Origin: Marinihelvus fidelis
Lineage (GTDB): Bacteria > Pseudomonadota > Gammaproteobacteria > Xanthomonadales > SZUA-36
Direction of reading: 5' to 3'
Assembly (NCBI RefSeq): GCF_008725655.1
Contig: NZ_VYXP01000005.1
Coordinates: 62,001 to 126,000 of the forward strand
Length of the DNA: 64,000 nucleotides
In this document: piece after piece, positions 38,744-49,165 of the stretch
Layout of the letters: every line of letters starts with the position of its first letter
How positions within the stretch are numbered: position 1 is the first letter of the stretch
The notes under the pieces: generated by a model
Databases searched by the model: none
The model's input: only the letters and a program-made list of their open reading frames with translations
What the model was told of the DNA's origin: nothing
Program-made: the position numbers and the translations under genes

Positions 38744-40818
38744 GCCTGGTCGCTGAACTCAAACGCCGCAACGTCTTCAAGGTCGCCATCGCCTATGCCG
38801 TCACGGCCTGGGTGCTGCTGCAGGCCACCGAGGTGGTCTCCGACATTCTTGAGTTGCCGGCCTGGGCGCCGAAACTGATCCTGCTGATCCTGGTGGTCGG
38901 GTTCGTGCCCGCACTGATCATCGCCTGGGCCTTCGAGCTGACGCCGGATGGCGTCAAGCTGGAAAGCGAAGTCGACCGGTCGCAATCGGTGACCCGCAAA
39001 ACCGGCCGTAAACTCGACTTCATCATCATGGCCCTGCTGGGACTGTCACTGGCCTACTTCATCTGGGAATCCCGCTTTAAGCAGGCGGCTGATATGGAGG
39101 TCGCCAACCCCACCCCCGTGACACAAGGCACGCCGGCGGAACCGGCGGAACCGGTTCGCCAGGTGCCAACGGAACGGGCAGAAGCCAACCGCAACTCCAT
39201 CGCCGTGCTGCCGTTCGCCAATCGCAGCGCTGAAGCCGCCGATGCCTATTTCACCGATGGCATTCATGACGACCTGCTCACCCAGCTGTCCAAGATCGGC
39301 GAGTTCAGCGTCATCTCTCGCACGTCGGTCATGGAATACCGCGACACCACCAAGAACCTGCGGGACATCGCCGGCGAACTGGATGTCGCCCACATCATGG
39401 AAGGCGCCGTGCAACGCGCCGGCAACCGGGTTCGTATCAATGTCCAGTTAATTGACGCGACCACCGACGAACACCTGTGGGCGGAAATCTACGACCGCGA
39501 ACTGACCACCGACAACCTGTTCGACATCCAGTCCGAGATTGCCATCGCCATTGCCGGCGCACTGAGCGCGACGCTGACCGACCGCGAACTCGCCGCCATG
39601 TCGGAGGCACCGACTGCAAACGTGGCAGCCTACGAACTCTACTTGCAGGCACGGCAACTGGGTTTCGAGCAGGACCAGCTCAGCAACCAGACGGCGCTGG
39701 AACTGGCGCACGAGGCGCTGCGGCTCGACCCGGAGTTCAAACTGGCCTGGGTGACCCTGGCCGAAGCGCAGCTGACCCGGTACTGGTGGTACTCCGGTGG
39801 CGACCCTGAAATGCGAGGCATGGCCCGGGAGTCCATCAACAGGGCGCGCGCCCTCGACGATGACTTTCCGGAGTTGTTCATGGCCGAAGGACTCTACTGG
39901 TACTGGGGCCACCTGGATTACGAACGCGCCATTTACAACTTCGGCCAGGCGATTGAGCGCGCGCCCAACGACGCCGCCGCTTACTACCGTCTAGCCTGGG
40001 CATCGCGTCGGGGCGACCAGTGGGAACAAACGGTCGACGCCTATCGCCAGGGCTTGCGCCTGGACCCGCGGATCGCCCATTACTGGGGCGACTACGGCCT
40101 GACGCTGACACTGCTCCACCGCTATGACGAGGCAATGGCCGCCCACGCCAGGGCGCGCGCACTGGAGCCGGACAGCCATCTCCTGCGAGCGCTCGAGGCA
40201 TTGACGGTTTTGCAAGCCACCGGGAACACTGAAGCGGCGATTGGCCTGTCAACCGGCGCCCAGCACACCACCGAATGGGACAACATCGACACCTATATTG
40301 CCGTACGACTGGCCGCCGACCGTTTTGAAGAGGCGTTGGCGACCATCCAGAAAATGGATGCACGGATGGAAGTGCAGCGCCAACTGATCGCGCTACGAGA
40401 AGACCAGGCCGCTCAGGTTTACCACTTCATGGGTGATTTCGAAGCGTCCAGCGCCGCAGCCGACGCGGCCTGGTTTCGACTGCAAGGCCTGCGCGAAACG
40501 CTGGGCGAGGATTACCGGATACTGCTGGCGGAAGCCCGTGTTTCGGCCTTGCGGGGTGAAGTCGGCGAGCCATTACAACGCCGGGTGACCGGCGCATTGG
40601 ACGCACAACCCCCGGACGGCGTTGAAAGCAAACGCGTCGCCCTGGAAGCGGCCCGGATCTATGCCATGGCGGACATGGGTGATGATGCGGTCAGTCTGCT
40701 CGAGCCCCTGTTTCAGCCACCCAGCCTGGTGTCGGTTCACACCGTCGGCACGGACCCGGCCTTCGATGGCATCCGTGAATCGCCGGCGTTCATCGCGATG
40801 ATGGAGCGGGTCCAATGA
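38740..40818 (+). CDS. TolB/FlgO-like TPR membrane protein, array member 2 of 10
   Basis: Length 692 residues; GTG start overlapping the stop of member 1 (GTGA). Helix 1 carries ATEVVSDILELP, similar to member 1, and helix 3 ends AYFIWESRF as in member 1. The TolB-like domain starts at about residue 152 (NSIAVLPFANRS) and has DGIHDDLLT and ISRTSVMEYRDT. TPR units visible: YERAIYNFGQAIERAPNDA, AYRQGLRLDPRIAHYWG and AHARARALEPDSHLLRAL. The C-terminus ends in the recurring D-P-x-F type block (GTDPAFDGIRESPAF). Confidence 0.85.
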   Translation: MSLVAELKRRNVFKVAIAYAVTAWVLLQATEVVSDILELPAWAPKLILLILVVGFVPALIIAWAFELTPDGVKLESEVDRSQSVTRKTGRKLDFIIMALLGLSLAYFIWESRFKQAADMEVANPTPVTQGTPAEPAEPVRQVPTERAEANRNSIAVLPFANRSAEAADAYFTDGIHDDLLTQLSKIGEFSVISRTSVMEYRDTTKNLRDIAGELDVAHIMEGAVQRAGNRVRINVQLIDATTDEHLWAEIYDRELTTDNLFDIQSEIAIAIAGALSATLTDRELAAMSEAPTANVAAYELYLQARQLGFEQDQLSNQTALELAHEALRLDPEFKLAWVTLAEAQLTRYWWYSGGDPEMRGMARESINRARALDDDFPELFMAEGLYWYWGHLDYERAIYNFGQAIERAPNDAAAYYRLAWASRRGDQWEQTVDAYRQGLRLDPRIAHYWGDYGLTLTLLHRYDEAMAAHARARALEPDSHLLRALEALTVLQATGNTEAAIGLSTGAQHTTEWDNIDTYIAVRLAADRFEEALATIQKMDARMEVQRQLIALREDQAAQVYHFMGDFEASSAAADAAWFRLQGLRETLGEDYRILLAEARVSALRGEVGEPLQRRVTGALDAQPPDGVESKRVALEAARIYAMADMGDDAVSLLEPLFQPPSLVSVHTVGTDPAFDGIRESPAFIAMMERVQ

Positions 40819-42620
40819 GCCTGCTCGGCAAGATGAAAGACCGCAACGTGTTCCGCGTGGGCATGGTCTATATCGTCGCTGCCTGGGTGCTGGTCCAGAT
40901 GATGGACATCATCCTTGACGACATGGCGGCGCCGGACTGGATCCTGCAGTTCGTCGTGTTCCTGTGTTTCGCCGGGTTCCCGCTCGCGCTGTGGCTGGCG
41001 TGGACGTTCGCGCTGACGCCGGACGGTCTGCGGATGGAAAAACACGTGGATCGGCGGCAATGGGCTGAGCAACCCGCGACGAGCAAACTGGACTACGTGA
41101 TCGTTGCGCTGCTGGCCGCGGTCATTGGCCTGGTGGCACTGGAGCGGTTCATGCCGAAAGCCGTGCCGACGCCCGCCGCGGTCGTCGTCGATACACCTGC
41201 ACCTGTCTCCGAAGCCGAGCCAGTCGAGATACTGGACAACTCGATCGCGGTGCTGCCGTTCGACAACCTCAGCGATGACGCGAGCCAGGGCTACTTCTCC
41301 GACGGCCTGGCCGATGAAATCCTCAATGCACTGGTCAAGGTGGACGGCCTGGCGGTTGCCTCCAGAACGTCATCTTTCGCACTCAAGGGGGATACCCGCA
41401 GCATCCAGCAGATCGCGCGGGCCCTGCGCGTGGCTAACGTACTCGAAGGCAGCGTCCGCAAGGTCGGCGACCGGTTGCGCGTGACCGCGCAGCTGATTGA
41501 CGCCGAAACCGACGTGCACCTGTGGTCGGACAGCTACGACCGCGACTTGACCGATATTTTCCAGGTACAGGAAGAAATCGCCAATGCCATCGTCGCCGCG
41601 CTGACGGTGGAGTTGGGCCAGGAACTGCAGTCAGTCAGCATTGCCCGGGGCACCGCCAGCATCGACGCCTATGACCTGTACCTTCGCGGCCGGGAACTGT
41701 TCATCGTCCGCGAAAACCTGCCGCAGAGCTGGGAGCTGCTGCAGCAGGTGACGCACCTTGACCCTGAATTCGCCCGCGCCTGGGAAACGCTGGCCGCGGT
41801 GCACTCCGTGGCCACCTCGTGGTTCCCCGGCGACGGCATTGACCACGAGTCGCTGGCGCTCGCGGCCGCGCGCCGCGCACTGGAACTGGACCCCGGGCTG
41901 TCGATGCCGCACGCCGTCATCGGCATGAAACATGAGGTGACCGGCGCCGGCTACGCGGGCGCGATCGCCAGCCTGGACACGGCCATCGCCAACGACCCGA
42001 ACAACGCCACCGCCTTTCTCTGGCGCGGCATTACCCTGAAAGACATGGGCTACGCGCAGCGCGCCCTGGCCGATTTTGACGCCTGCCTGGCCGTCGACCC
42101 GGCCTACCTGAACTGCCAGCAGTACCGCGCCAGCACCCTGATGACGCTGGGCCGGGTGAGCGAAGGCGTGCAGCAGTTCGAGGCCACGCTGCCCTACAAC
42201 TTTCACTCCGAGTCGGACGTATTTGTCAGCTACTACGTGAAAACCAGACAACTGAACATGGCCTACCTGGTGGCCTCCCTGGCATTGCGCCTCCCCTACG
42301 CACCCATTCGCGACTGGATCGCCGTGATCGAGAATCCGGACGCCGACCATTCGGCCGGCCTGGCCCGCTTCGAGGATTGGGGTGCCGCCAACAACATCAC
42401 GGTCTGCGACATGGATACTCTGGCTGTCGATTTCGGCCAGGTGCAGTGCTACACGACCATCAAGACGGCCCGCATGATGTGGGAACCGGCGGCCATCGAG
42501 TTCCGCCGCTCGCCGGGCTTCACCGAATGGGTCGACACCCACTTGATCGATTTCTGGCGTGAGCAAGGCTTTCCGGAGCAGTGCCGCGAATCCGGCGATG
42601 GAGGTTATGCCTGTGACTGA
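40815..42620 (+). CDS. TolB/FlgO-like TPR membrane protein, array member 3 of 10 (divergent anchor)
   Basis: Length 601 residues, ATG overlapping the previous stop. Its anchor departs most from the others: KMKDRNVFRVGMVYI instead of ELKRRN, a cysteine within helix 2 (VVFLCFAGFPLAL), FALTPDG instead of FE-TPEG, and HVDRRQWAEQPATSKLD in place of the SIT-x-x-TGRKLD loop. The TolB-like domain (from about 141) belongs with member 5: FSDGLADEILNALVKVDGL. The TPR half is short (LDPGLSMPHAVIGMKHE, NDPNNATAFLWRGITLKD). The C-terminal region has several cysteines (VCDMDT, VQCYTT, EQCRES, YACD), unusual in this family. Confidence 0.85.
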   Translation: MSLLGKMKDRNVFRVGMVYIVAAWVLVQMMDIILDDMAAPDWILQFVVFLCFAGFPLALWLAWTFALTPDGLRMEKHVDRRQWAEQPATSKLDYVIVALLAAVIGLVALERFMPKAVPTPAAVVVDTPAPVSEAEPVEILDNSIAVLPFDNLSDDASQGYFSDGLADEILNALVKVDGLAVASRTSSFALKGDTRSIQQIARALRVANVLEGSVRKVGDRLRVTAQLIDAETDVHLWSDSYDRDLTDIFQVQEEIANAIVAALTVELGQELQSVSIARGTASIDAYDLYLRGRELFIVRENLPQSWELLQQVTHLDPEFARAWETLAAVHSVATSWFPGDGIDHESLALAAARRALELDPGLSMPHAVIGMKHEVTGAGYAGAIASLDTAIANDPNNATAFLWRGITLKDMGYAQRALADFDACLAVDPAYLNCQQYRASTLMTLGRVSEGVQQFEATLPYNFHSESDVFVSYYVKTRQLNMAYLVASLALRLPYAPIRDWIAVIENPDADHSAGLARFEDWGAANNITVCDMDTLAVDFGQVQCYTTIKTARMMWEPAAIEFRRSPGFTEWVDTHLIDFWREQGFPEQCRESGDGGYACD

Positions 42621-42635
42621 CCGGAGTACCCGGCC

Positions 42636-44738
42636 ATGAGCCTGTTTGTCGAGCTCAAACGCCGCAATGTTTTCAAGGTGAGCATCGCCTACGCGGTGGT
42701 GGCCTGGCTGGTCATGCAGGTGGCCGACGTGGTCTTCGACGCCATCGGCACGCCGCCGTGGGTGATGCAGACGCTGTTGGTGATCCTGGCCATCGGCCTG
42801 CTGTTCGCCATTTTCTTCGCCTGGGCCTTCGAGATCACCCCCGAGGGCCTGAAGCGCGAAAAGGATGTCGATCGCAGCCAGTCGATCACCGGCCGGACCG
42901 GCCGCAAGCTCGATTTCGCCATCATCGGGCTACTGGTCGTGGCGCTGGCGTACTTCATCTACGAGTCGCGTTTCATGGACCGCGCCGCAGAAGCGCCGAC
43001 CGGCGCCCAGGCAACGGACACCGCAACCACCGGGAGCGATCCTGTCGCCAGCGCGGCAACCGCCGAGCCGGCCATCGACGCCAGTTCAATCGCCGTGCTG
43101 CCCTTCGCCAACCGCAGCCAGCGCGAAGATGACCTGTTTTTCACCGACGGCATTCACGACGACCTGCTCACGCAACTGGCCAAGATCGGCGGCCTGAAAG
43201 TCATCTCGCGCACATCGGTGATGCAGTACAAGGACACGCAGAAGCCGATACCGGAAATCGCGCAGGAGCTTCGTGTCGGCACCATCCTGGAAGGCGGCGT
43301 GCAGCGCGCCGGCAACCGCATCCGCATCAACGCCCAGCTGATCGACGTGACCCACGACCAGCACCTGTGGGCCGAGACGTTTGACCGCGAGATGTCGGTG
43401 GAGAACATCTTCGAGATCCAGTCGGAAATCACCCGCCAGATCGTCGCGGCGGTGCGCGGCGAACTGACCGAGGAAGAGCAGCGCGACCTGGGGCAGCTGC
43501 CCACGGACAACATGGCCGCCTACGAGGCCTACCTGAAGGCGCAGGCGGCGCTGCACCGGCCGGACTACGTTGTCGATAACTACATCGAGGCCGGGCACTG
43601 GGCCCGGCAGGCCGTGGACCTGGATCCCCGCTTTGCCCAGGCCTGGGCCATCCTGGTGGAAACCAACGGCCAGTCCATCTGGATGGGCCAGGACAGCAGC
43701 CCGGCACGTTTCGAAGCCGCGCGCGAGGCGCTGGAGAACGCCGAGCGGCTGGGCCCGGGCCTGGCCGAAACCGTTGCCGCCCGGGCCGAATACCAGTACC
43801 GGGTTGAGCAGGATTTCCAGGCCGCCGCGCAGACCTATGCGCGCGCACTGGCCATGCGCCCGGGCGACGCGGAACTGCTGTTCCGGCTGGCGGTCGCCAA
43901 GCGCCGGACCCCCGACGTGGAAGGCGCCCTGGAGGCCATGCGCCGCGCCATCGAACTGGATCCCAACAATGCCCGAGTGCCCACCCTGCTGGTGGAAACC
44001 CTGGGCAACATGGCGCGGTTCGAGGAGGCCGAGCCAATGGCCAGGGACTTGATCTTCCGGGCGCCGGACGCCCAGGATGCCAGGGCCACCCTCGCGGCCA
44101 TCGAGATGTACAGCGGCCGGATCACCGAGGCGCGGGCAACGCTGGAACAGGTTTTGCCCAACGCCGGCGCCACTTACTACTTCGCACTGACAGAGCTGCC
44201 CTATTACGAGAACGACTTCGAAAAGGCCGTCGCGACCTGGAACTCGGCGCTGGTTCAACGCGCGGTGAACAGCCGCGGGTTCATGGGCCACGATTACGTT
44301 GGCCGGGCCTGGGCCTGGCGCCTGCTGGGCCAGCACGAAACGGCGGTCTCCGAGGCCCGAAAGGGCATCGACGTGCTGCGGGCGCTGGAACCCACCGGCA
44401 CCAACCACGACGCCTTCGAAATGACCACCCTGGCCGAACTCTACGCCCTGGCGGGCGATCACGAAGCGGCGCTCGCGGCATCCGCGCGAGCCGTGGCCCT
44501 GATGCCGAAAGAGCAGGATTTCCTGTATGGCAGCTTCATGGCCCAGGCGCGTGTCGGCACACTGGCCCTGGCCGGTAATCGCGAGCAGGCTCTGGCCGAA
44601 CTCGAGCAGGTACTCAACTCTCCCTACCGCCCTGACAACCGGGCGATCTGGAACGACCCCCGCTGGGACTTCATGAAAGACGACCCGCGTTTCCGCGCGC
44701 TGGTCGCGCCCGATGATGCAATGGATGTAAGCCTATGA
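42636..44738 (+). CDS. TolB/FlgO-like TPR membrane protein, array member 4 of 10
   Basis: Length 700 residues; the ATG follows a 15-base gap. The first two helices match member 5 (VVAWLVMQVADVVFDAIG identical in both), whereas the third helix (AYFIYESRF) and the TolB-like domain (from about 150: DGIHDDLLTQLAKIGGLKVISRTSV) match members 1 and 2. The gene therefore looks like a mosaic. The TPR region is long and regular (MRRAIELDPNNARVPTLLVE, AAQTYARALAMRPGDAELL). It ends DPRWDFMKDDPRFRALV. Confidence 0.87.
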   Translation: MSLFVELKRRNVFKVSIAYAVVAWLVMQVADVVFDAIGTPPWVMQTLLVILAIGLLFAIFFAWAFEITPEGLKREKDVDRSQSITGRTGRKLDFAIIGLLVVALAYFIYESRFMDRAAEAPTGAQATDTATTGSDPVASAATAEPAIDASSIAVLPFANRSQREDDLFFTDGIHDDLLTQLAKIGGLKVISRTSVMQYKDTQKPIPEIAQELRVGTILEGGVQRAGNRIRINAQLIDVTHDQHLWAETFDREMSVENIFEIQSEITRQIVAAVRGELTEEEQRDLGQLPTDNMAAYEAYLKAQAALHRPDYVVDNYIEAGHWARQAVDLDPRFAQAWAILVETNGQSIWMGQDSSPARFEAAREALENAERLGPGLAETVAARAEYQYRVEQDFQAAAQTYARALAMRPGDAELLFRLAVAKRRTPDVEGALEAMRRAIELDPNNARVPTLLVETLGNMARFEEAEPMARDLIFRAPDAQDARATLAAIEMYSGRITEARATLEQVLPNAGATYYFALTELPYYENDFEKAVATWNSALVQRAVNSRGFMGHDYVGRAWAWRLLGQHETAVSEARKGIDVLRALEPTGTNHDAFEMTTLAELYALAGDHEAALAASARAVALMPKEQDFLYGSFMAQARVGTLALAGNREQALAELEQVLNSPYRPDNRAIWNDPRWDFMKDDPRFRALVAPDDAMDVSL

Positions 44739-46906
44739 GCCTGGTTGAAGAACTCAAACGCCGCAACGTGTTCCGCGTGGGCATCGCCTACGTGGTCGTG
44801 GCCTGGCTGGTCATGCAGGTGGCCGACGTGGTGTTCGACGCGATCGGCTCACCGGACTGGGTGATGAAGACGCTGCTGGTGGTGCTGGCCATCGGCCTGG
44901 TGTTCGCAATCATCTTCGCCTGGGCGTTCGAACTCACACCCGAGGGCATCAAGCGTGAGCACGAGGTCAACCGGGAGACCTCGATCACCCGTACCACCGG
45001 CCGCAAGCTGGACCGCGTCATCATCGGCGTACTGGTCCTGGCGCTGGGCTATTTCGCCTGGGACAAGTTCCTGGGGGGTGACACACCCGTCACGGCCGAC
45101 GACGCCGCGACACCATCAACACCGGAAAACACGACCCCGACCGAGCTCGACGAGTCCATTGCCGTACTGCCCTTCGTCAACATGAGCGCAAACGCCGAGA
45201 ACGAATATTTCTCAGACGGCCTGTCAGAAGAGCTCCTGAACCTGCTGGCCAAGGTCGACGGCCTGAAGGTGGCCGCGCGCACGTCCTCGTTCAAATTCAA
45301 GGGCGCAGAAGCGGATATCAATGAGATCGGCCAGGCATTGAACGTGGCCACCGTGCTGGAGGGCTCGGTGCGCCGCTCCGGCAACCAGGCACGCATCACT
45401 GCGCAGCTGATCAAGGTCGACGACGGCTTCCACCTGTGGTCAGAAACCTACGACCGTGAGCTGGACAATATCTTCGAGGTGCAGGACGAAATCGCCCGTG
45501 CCATCGTCGATGCGCTGAAGCTGCCCCTGCTGGGTGAGGACGAATCCGCGGTGGCCCACCAGTCAGCCAGCTTCGAGGCCTACGACCTCTACCTGCTCGG
45601 CCGCCACCACTTGCGCGAGCTCAACGCGGATGGGTTCGCCAAGGCCACCGACTACTTCAAGCGCGCGGTCGAACTCGACCCGCAGTTCGCGCCGGCCTGG
45701 GCCCGGCTGGGTGAAGCCTACATGGGCTCCTCGGACTACGGCAGCCTGCCGCTGGAGGACGCCATCGCGCTCGCAACGCCGGCCATTGACCAGGCCCTGT
45801 CACTGGACCCCGCCCTGGCCGAGGCCAGGATGGCAAAGAGCCTGCTGGACAGTTACCGCGGTGAGTTCGTTGACGCCCTGGCCGTGGCCGAGGCGGTGCT
45901 GGCCGAAGACCCCGACAACATCGACGCCATCCACGCCGTGGCCAGCCTGGTCGGCGAGTCCGACCCGGCACGCCAGGTCGAACTGGCCGCCGCGGCGATG
46001 AGCGTCGACCCCCTGTCCGAACTGTCCCGCGACATGGCCGTCCGGGCGGCAACCATCGAAGGCGGCTACGACGCCGCCCAGGCGTTGCTGTCCGATTGGA
46101 TTTCTAGGGAGCCGGACAACCCCGGCCTGTACGAGTCCTGGGTGACCGTTGCCCGCTGGTACGCCAGGATGGATATCGCTATTGAGCAGGCCCGGCGCGT
46201 TCATGAGCTGCGTGACGGCGATGTCATGCCCGCCGCCCTGCTGGTCATGATGCACCTCCGGATCGAAGACCCGGATGGCGCGGCGTACTGGCTGGAACAG
46301 GCCAGGTCGCGTGGCCCGGATTCCCGCTGGGCCACCTGGTCGGCGCGATACTTCCAGGAATACCAGGGCGAAATGGAAACCCTGGTCACCGAGATCGGCG
46401 CGATGGTGGGATCCGGAGAGGCGCTCAGCCCCGACCACCTGACCCTCTATGGCGAAACGTTGATCCGGTTGGGCCGGAATGAAGAAGCACGACGGGTGCT
46501 CTCTGAGGCCCTGCAGAAGGCCGGCGGACGACCGGACCAGCCACCCAGGACGGGTGAAGTGCGGTCGCTGTCCCTGTTGGCTAACATTTCTCCCGAGGGC
46601 CCGGAACGCCAGGCCCTGATCGACCGCGTTCGGCTGGGCATTGATCACTTCCTGGCCAACTTCTCCGATATGCCGTTCAGCCATGTTCACGCCGCCCGCC
46701 TCGCCGCGCTCACTGGAGACCGGCCGGGGTTGTTCGCAGCGCTAGACCGGGCAATTGAGCTCGGCGAGACCGGGGCGACCTGGACTGAAACCGATCCGAT
46801 TTTCGCCGCCTGGCGCGATGAACCGCAGTTCCGCGAAGTCCTCGCCCGCATGCGCCAGAACGCCGCGCGCCAAAGGGACAGCCTGGCCGCCGGAGACGCG
46901 TTATGA
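44735..46906 (+). CDS. TolB/FlgO-like TPR membrane protein, array member 5 of 10
   Basis: Length 723 residues, ATG overlapping the previous stop. The anchor is of the member 4/7 type (QVADVVFDAIGSPDW). The TolB-like domain (from about 141) reads SIAVLPFVNMSANAENEYF, FSDGLSEELLNLLAKVDGLKV and ARTSSFKFKG, the form nearest to the family consensus. TPR-like units follow (DYFKRAVELDPQFAPAWARL, AIDQALSLDPALAEARMAKS). The C-terminus is TDPIFAAWRDEPQFREVL. Confidence 0.87.
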   Translation: MSLVEELKRRNVFRVGIAYVVVAWLVMQVADVVFDAIGSPDWVMKTLLVVLAIGLVFAIIFAWAFELTPEGIKREHEVNRETSITRTTGRKLDRVIIGVLVLALGYFAWDKFLGGDTPVTADDAATPSTPENTTPTELDESIAVLPFVNMSANAENEYFSDGLSEELLNLLAKVDGLKVAARTSSFKFKGAEADINEIGQALNVATVLEGSVRRSGNQARITAQLIKVDDGFHLWSETYDRELDNIFEVQDEIARAIVDALKLPLLGEDESAVAHQSASFEAYDLYLLGRHHLRELNADGFAKATDYFKRAVELDPQFAPAWARLGEAYMGSSDYGSLPLEDAIALATPAIDQALSLDPALAEARMAKSLLDSYRGEFVDALAVAEAVLAEDPDNIDAIHAVASLVGESDPARQVELAAAAMSVDPLSELSRDMAVRAATIEGGYDAAQALLSDWISREPDNPGLYESWVTVARWYARMDIAIEQARRVHELRDGDVMPAALLVMMHLRIEDPDGAAYWLEQARSRGPDSRWATWSARYFQEYQGEMETLVTEIGAMVGSGEALSPDHLTLYGETLIRLGRNEEARRVLSEALQKAGGRPDQPPRTGEVRSLSLLANISPEGPERQALIDRVRLGIDHFLANFSDMPFSHVHAARLAALTGDRPGLFAALDRAIELGETGATWTETDPIFAAWRDEPQFREVLARMRQNAARQRDSLAAGDAL

Positions 46907-49152
46907 GCTTTTTCGCGGAACTGAAAAGAAGAAACGTCATCCGGGTGGCGCTCGCCTACCTGCTGATCGCCTGGGTGTTGCTGCAGGCCGCGGACTTCGC
47001 CCTCGACCTGATCGACGCCCCCAACTGGGTGATCCAGGCCCTGTTCATGCTGGCCGCCCTGGGGCTGCCCGCCGTGTTGGTGTTCAGCTGGGTGTTCGAA
47101 ATGACGCCGGAGGGCCTGAAACGCGAGCACGAAGTCGATCGTACACAGTCGATCACGCCGCAGACCGGCCAGAAGCTGAACCGCGTCATCATCGGCGCGC
47201 TGACACTGGCGGTGGCCTACCTGCTGGTGGACAAGATGGTGTTGCAGGACCGTGCTGTCGCACCTGCGGAACCGGTTGCGGCGACAACCGCCGAGCCCGT
47301 TGAAGAAGCGCCCGCCGTACCGGACAAGCCCTCCGTCGCGGTCCTGCCCTTCGTCAACATGTCCGGCAGTGAAGACAACGAGTACTTTTCCGACGGCCTG
47401 ACCGAAACCCTGCTGCACATGCTGGCGCAGTTGCCCGACCTGCAGGTTGCCGCCCGAACCTCGTCGTTCGCCTTCAAGGGCCAGAACGCGAGTGTCGGTG
47501 AAATCGCCACCGCACTGGGCGTGGCGCACATTCTCGAGGGCAGCGTACAGCGTGCCGGCGACAAGGTGCGCGTGACCGCGCAGCTGATCAAGGCCGACGA
47601 CGGCTTCCACCTTTGGTCGGAGACCTACGACCGCGACCTGGTTGACATCTTCGCCATCCAGGACGAGATCGCCACTGATGTCGCCAGCGCGCTGGACGCC
47701 TCGCTGCTGGGCAACGAGCACCCGGACCTGCACGGCGTGGAAACCACTGACCTCGCCGCCTACGACCTGTACCTGAAAGGCCTTCAGCAACAGGCGATCT
47801 ATTCATACGGCAGCCTCGACGAAGCGGAAAGGCACTTCAAGCAGGCCCTGGCCCGCGATCCGGAGTTCACCGACGCGCGCCTGGCGCTGGTGCGCAACTA
47901 CCTGCTGAAGTTCCGCACCGGCCAGATCGATGTCACGGAGGAGCGCCGCCACGTCGAACCCCTGCTCGCGCAGATCCGTACCAGCGACCCCGACAGCCGC
48001 CTGGCGCGCGCCTACGAACTTCACCTCGAAATCTACGACTGGAGCAACAACACTTCGAAAGATGAGGTCATGACGCGGATCGAAGAGCAACGGGCGTTGC
48101 TGCCGCTGATCCCCACCGATTCGTTCATCCGTACCGAAAACGCCGGCGCGCTCAGCTTCTTTGAGCACTACGAAGAGGCCCTGCAGGTGCTCGAGGCCGG
48201 GTTAATGCTCGACCCGTTGGATCCGGCTATCAATGCGCAGATTGGGGGCATCTACCTGAACACGGACAACCTGGAGAAGGCGCGGGTGGCGTTTGAAAAG
48301 GCGCGCGACCTGGCACCGGAAAACCCGAATTCCTACGGCAACCTGGCCGAACTGGAGCGACAGGAGAACAACCTGCCCGCCGCACTGGACCATCTGAGGA
48401 TATCGGCCGAACTCGACCCCGAAGACCATGAAATCCAGGCCGTCATCGCGGAAATCCTTTTCGCACTCGAATTGCCCGAGGAAGGCGCCCGCTGGGCCGC
48501 ACGCGCCCAGGTCCTGGGCCCCGGAACGCCGATCACGCGCAGAATACAGCTTGAAGAGGCCTTCGCCCGAGGCGAAACCGACCGTGCCATCGCACTGGCG
48601 CAATCGATGATCGTCGACCAGGTACCCAATCGCTATGGTTCGTTCTTCGTCGCGGCCGTGACCTACGCGGACCTGATGATGCGCGAAGGGCGTTCCCGGG
48701 AAGCCTACGAGTTTCTCATGGCGACCCGCCCGGACATCGCCGATTTCAGCGCCACGGGACTCGACTTCCAGGGCCGGGTCATGCGCCAGTTCGCCATCCA
48801 GCTAATGTCGGGTTTCGACACCTTCGAAAATCGCCAAACGGCATGGAACGCGCACTCCGAAGCCATGGAGGCCACCGGCTTCGACTGGCTGGACGAAGAC
48901 AGCGGCTCGCTGACACTGGACTTGCTGATCAACGGCAGGACCGACGAAGCGGTCGCACAGTTCCTCGAACATCGACTGGATGAACCGGTCGCCCAGAACC
49001 TCTACCGCCACCGCAAGTGGATGCCGGACATGAACGCCCCGCTGTACGCCGACCCGCGGGTCGAGGCGGCGCTGGCGGAACGGTCGCGTGAAGTCGCCGC
49101 AGTCCGGGCGGAGGTTCAGGAAATGCTGTTGCAGCCGGAGTGGAACCTGTGA
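46903..49152 (+). CDS. TolB/FlgO-like TPR membrane protein, array member 6 of 10
   Basis: Length 749 residues, ATG overlapping the previous stop. The anchor is of the type LLQAADFALDLIDAPNWVI with FEMTPEG, as in members 8-10. From SITPQTGQKLN onwards, through helix 3 (AYLLVDKMVLQDRA) and the TolB-like domain (from about 143: FSDGLTETLLHMLAQLPDLQV), it matches member 7. The TPR part includes ARVAFEKARDLAPENPNSYG and ALDHLRISAELDPEDHEI. It ends EVQEMLLQPEWNL, a tail shared with member 7. Confidence 0.87.
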   Translation: MSFFAELKRRNVIRVALAYLLIAWVLLQAADFALDLIDAPNWVIQALFMLAALGLPAVLVFSWVFEMTPEGLKREHEVDRTQSITPQTGQKLNRVIIGALTLAVAYLLVDKMVLQDRAVAPAEPVAATTAEPVEEAPAVPDKPSVAVLPFVNMSGSEDNEYFSDGLTETLLHMLAQLPDLQVAARTSSFAFKGQNASVGEIATALGVAHILEGSVQRAGDKVRVTAQLIKADDGFHLWSETYDRDLVDIFAIQDEIATDVASALDASLLGNEHPDLHGVETTDLAAYDLYLKGLQQQAIYSYGSLDEAERHFKQALARDPEFTDARLALVRNYLLKFRTGQIDVTEERRHVEPLLAQIRTSDPDSRLARAYELHLEIYDWSNNTSKDEVMTRIEEQRALLPLIPTDSFIRTENAGALSFFEHYEEALQVLEAGLMLDPLDPAINAQIGGIYLNTDNLEKARVAFEKARDLAPENPNSYGNLAELERQENNLPAALDHLRISAELDPEDHEIQAVIAEILFALELPEEGARWAARAQVLGPGTPITRRIQLEEAFARGETDRAIALAQSMIVDQVPNRYGSFFVAAVTYADLMMREGRSREAYEFLMATRPDIADFSATGLDFQGRVMRQFAIQLMSGFDTFENRQTAWNAHSEAMEATGFDWLDEDSGSLTLDLLINGRTDEAVAQFLEHRLDEPVAQNLYRHRKWMPDMNAPLYADPRVEAALAERSREVAAVRAEVQEMLLQPEWNL

Positions 49153-49165
49153 CCGGAGCCCAGAC

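Noticed and set aside
43086-44462. Minus-strand open frame (458 codons) opposite array member 4
   Set aside because: Shadow frame; the plus strand carries clear TolB-like and TPR motifs.
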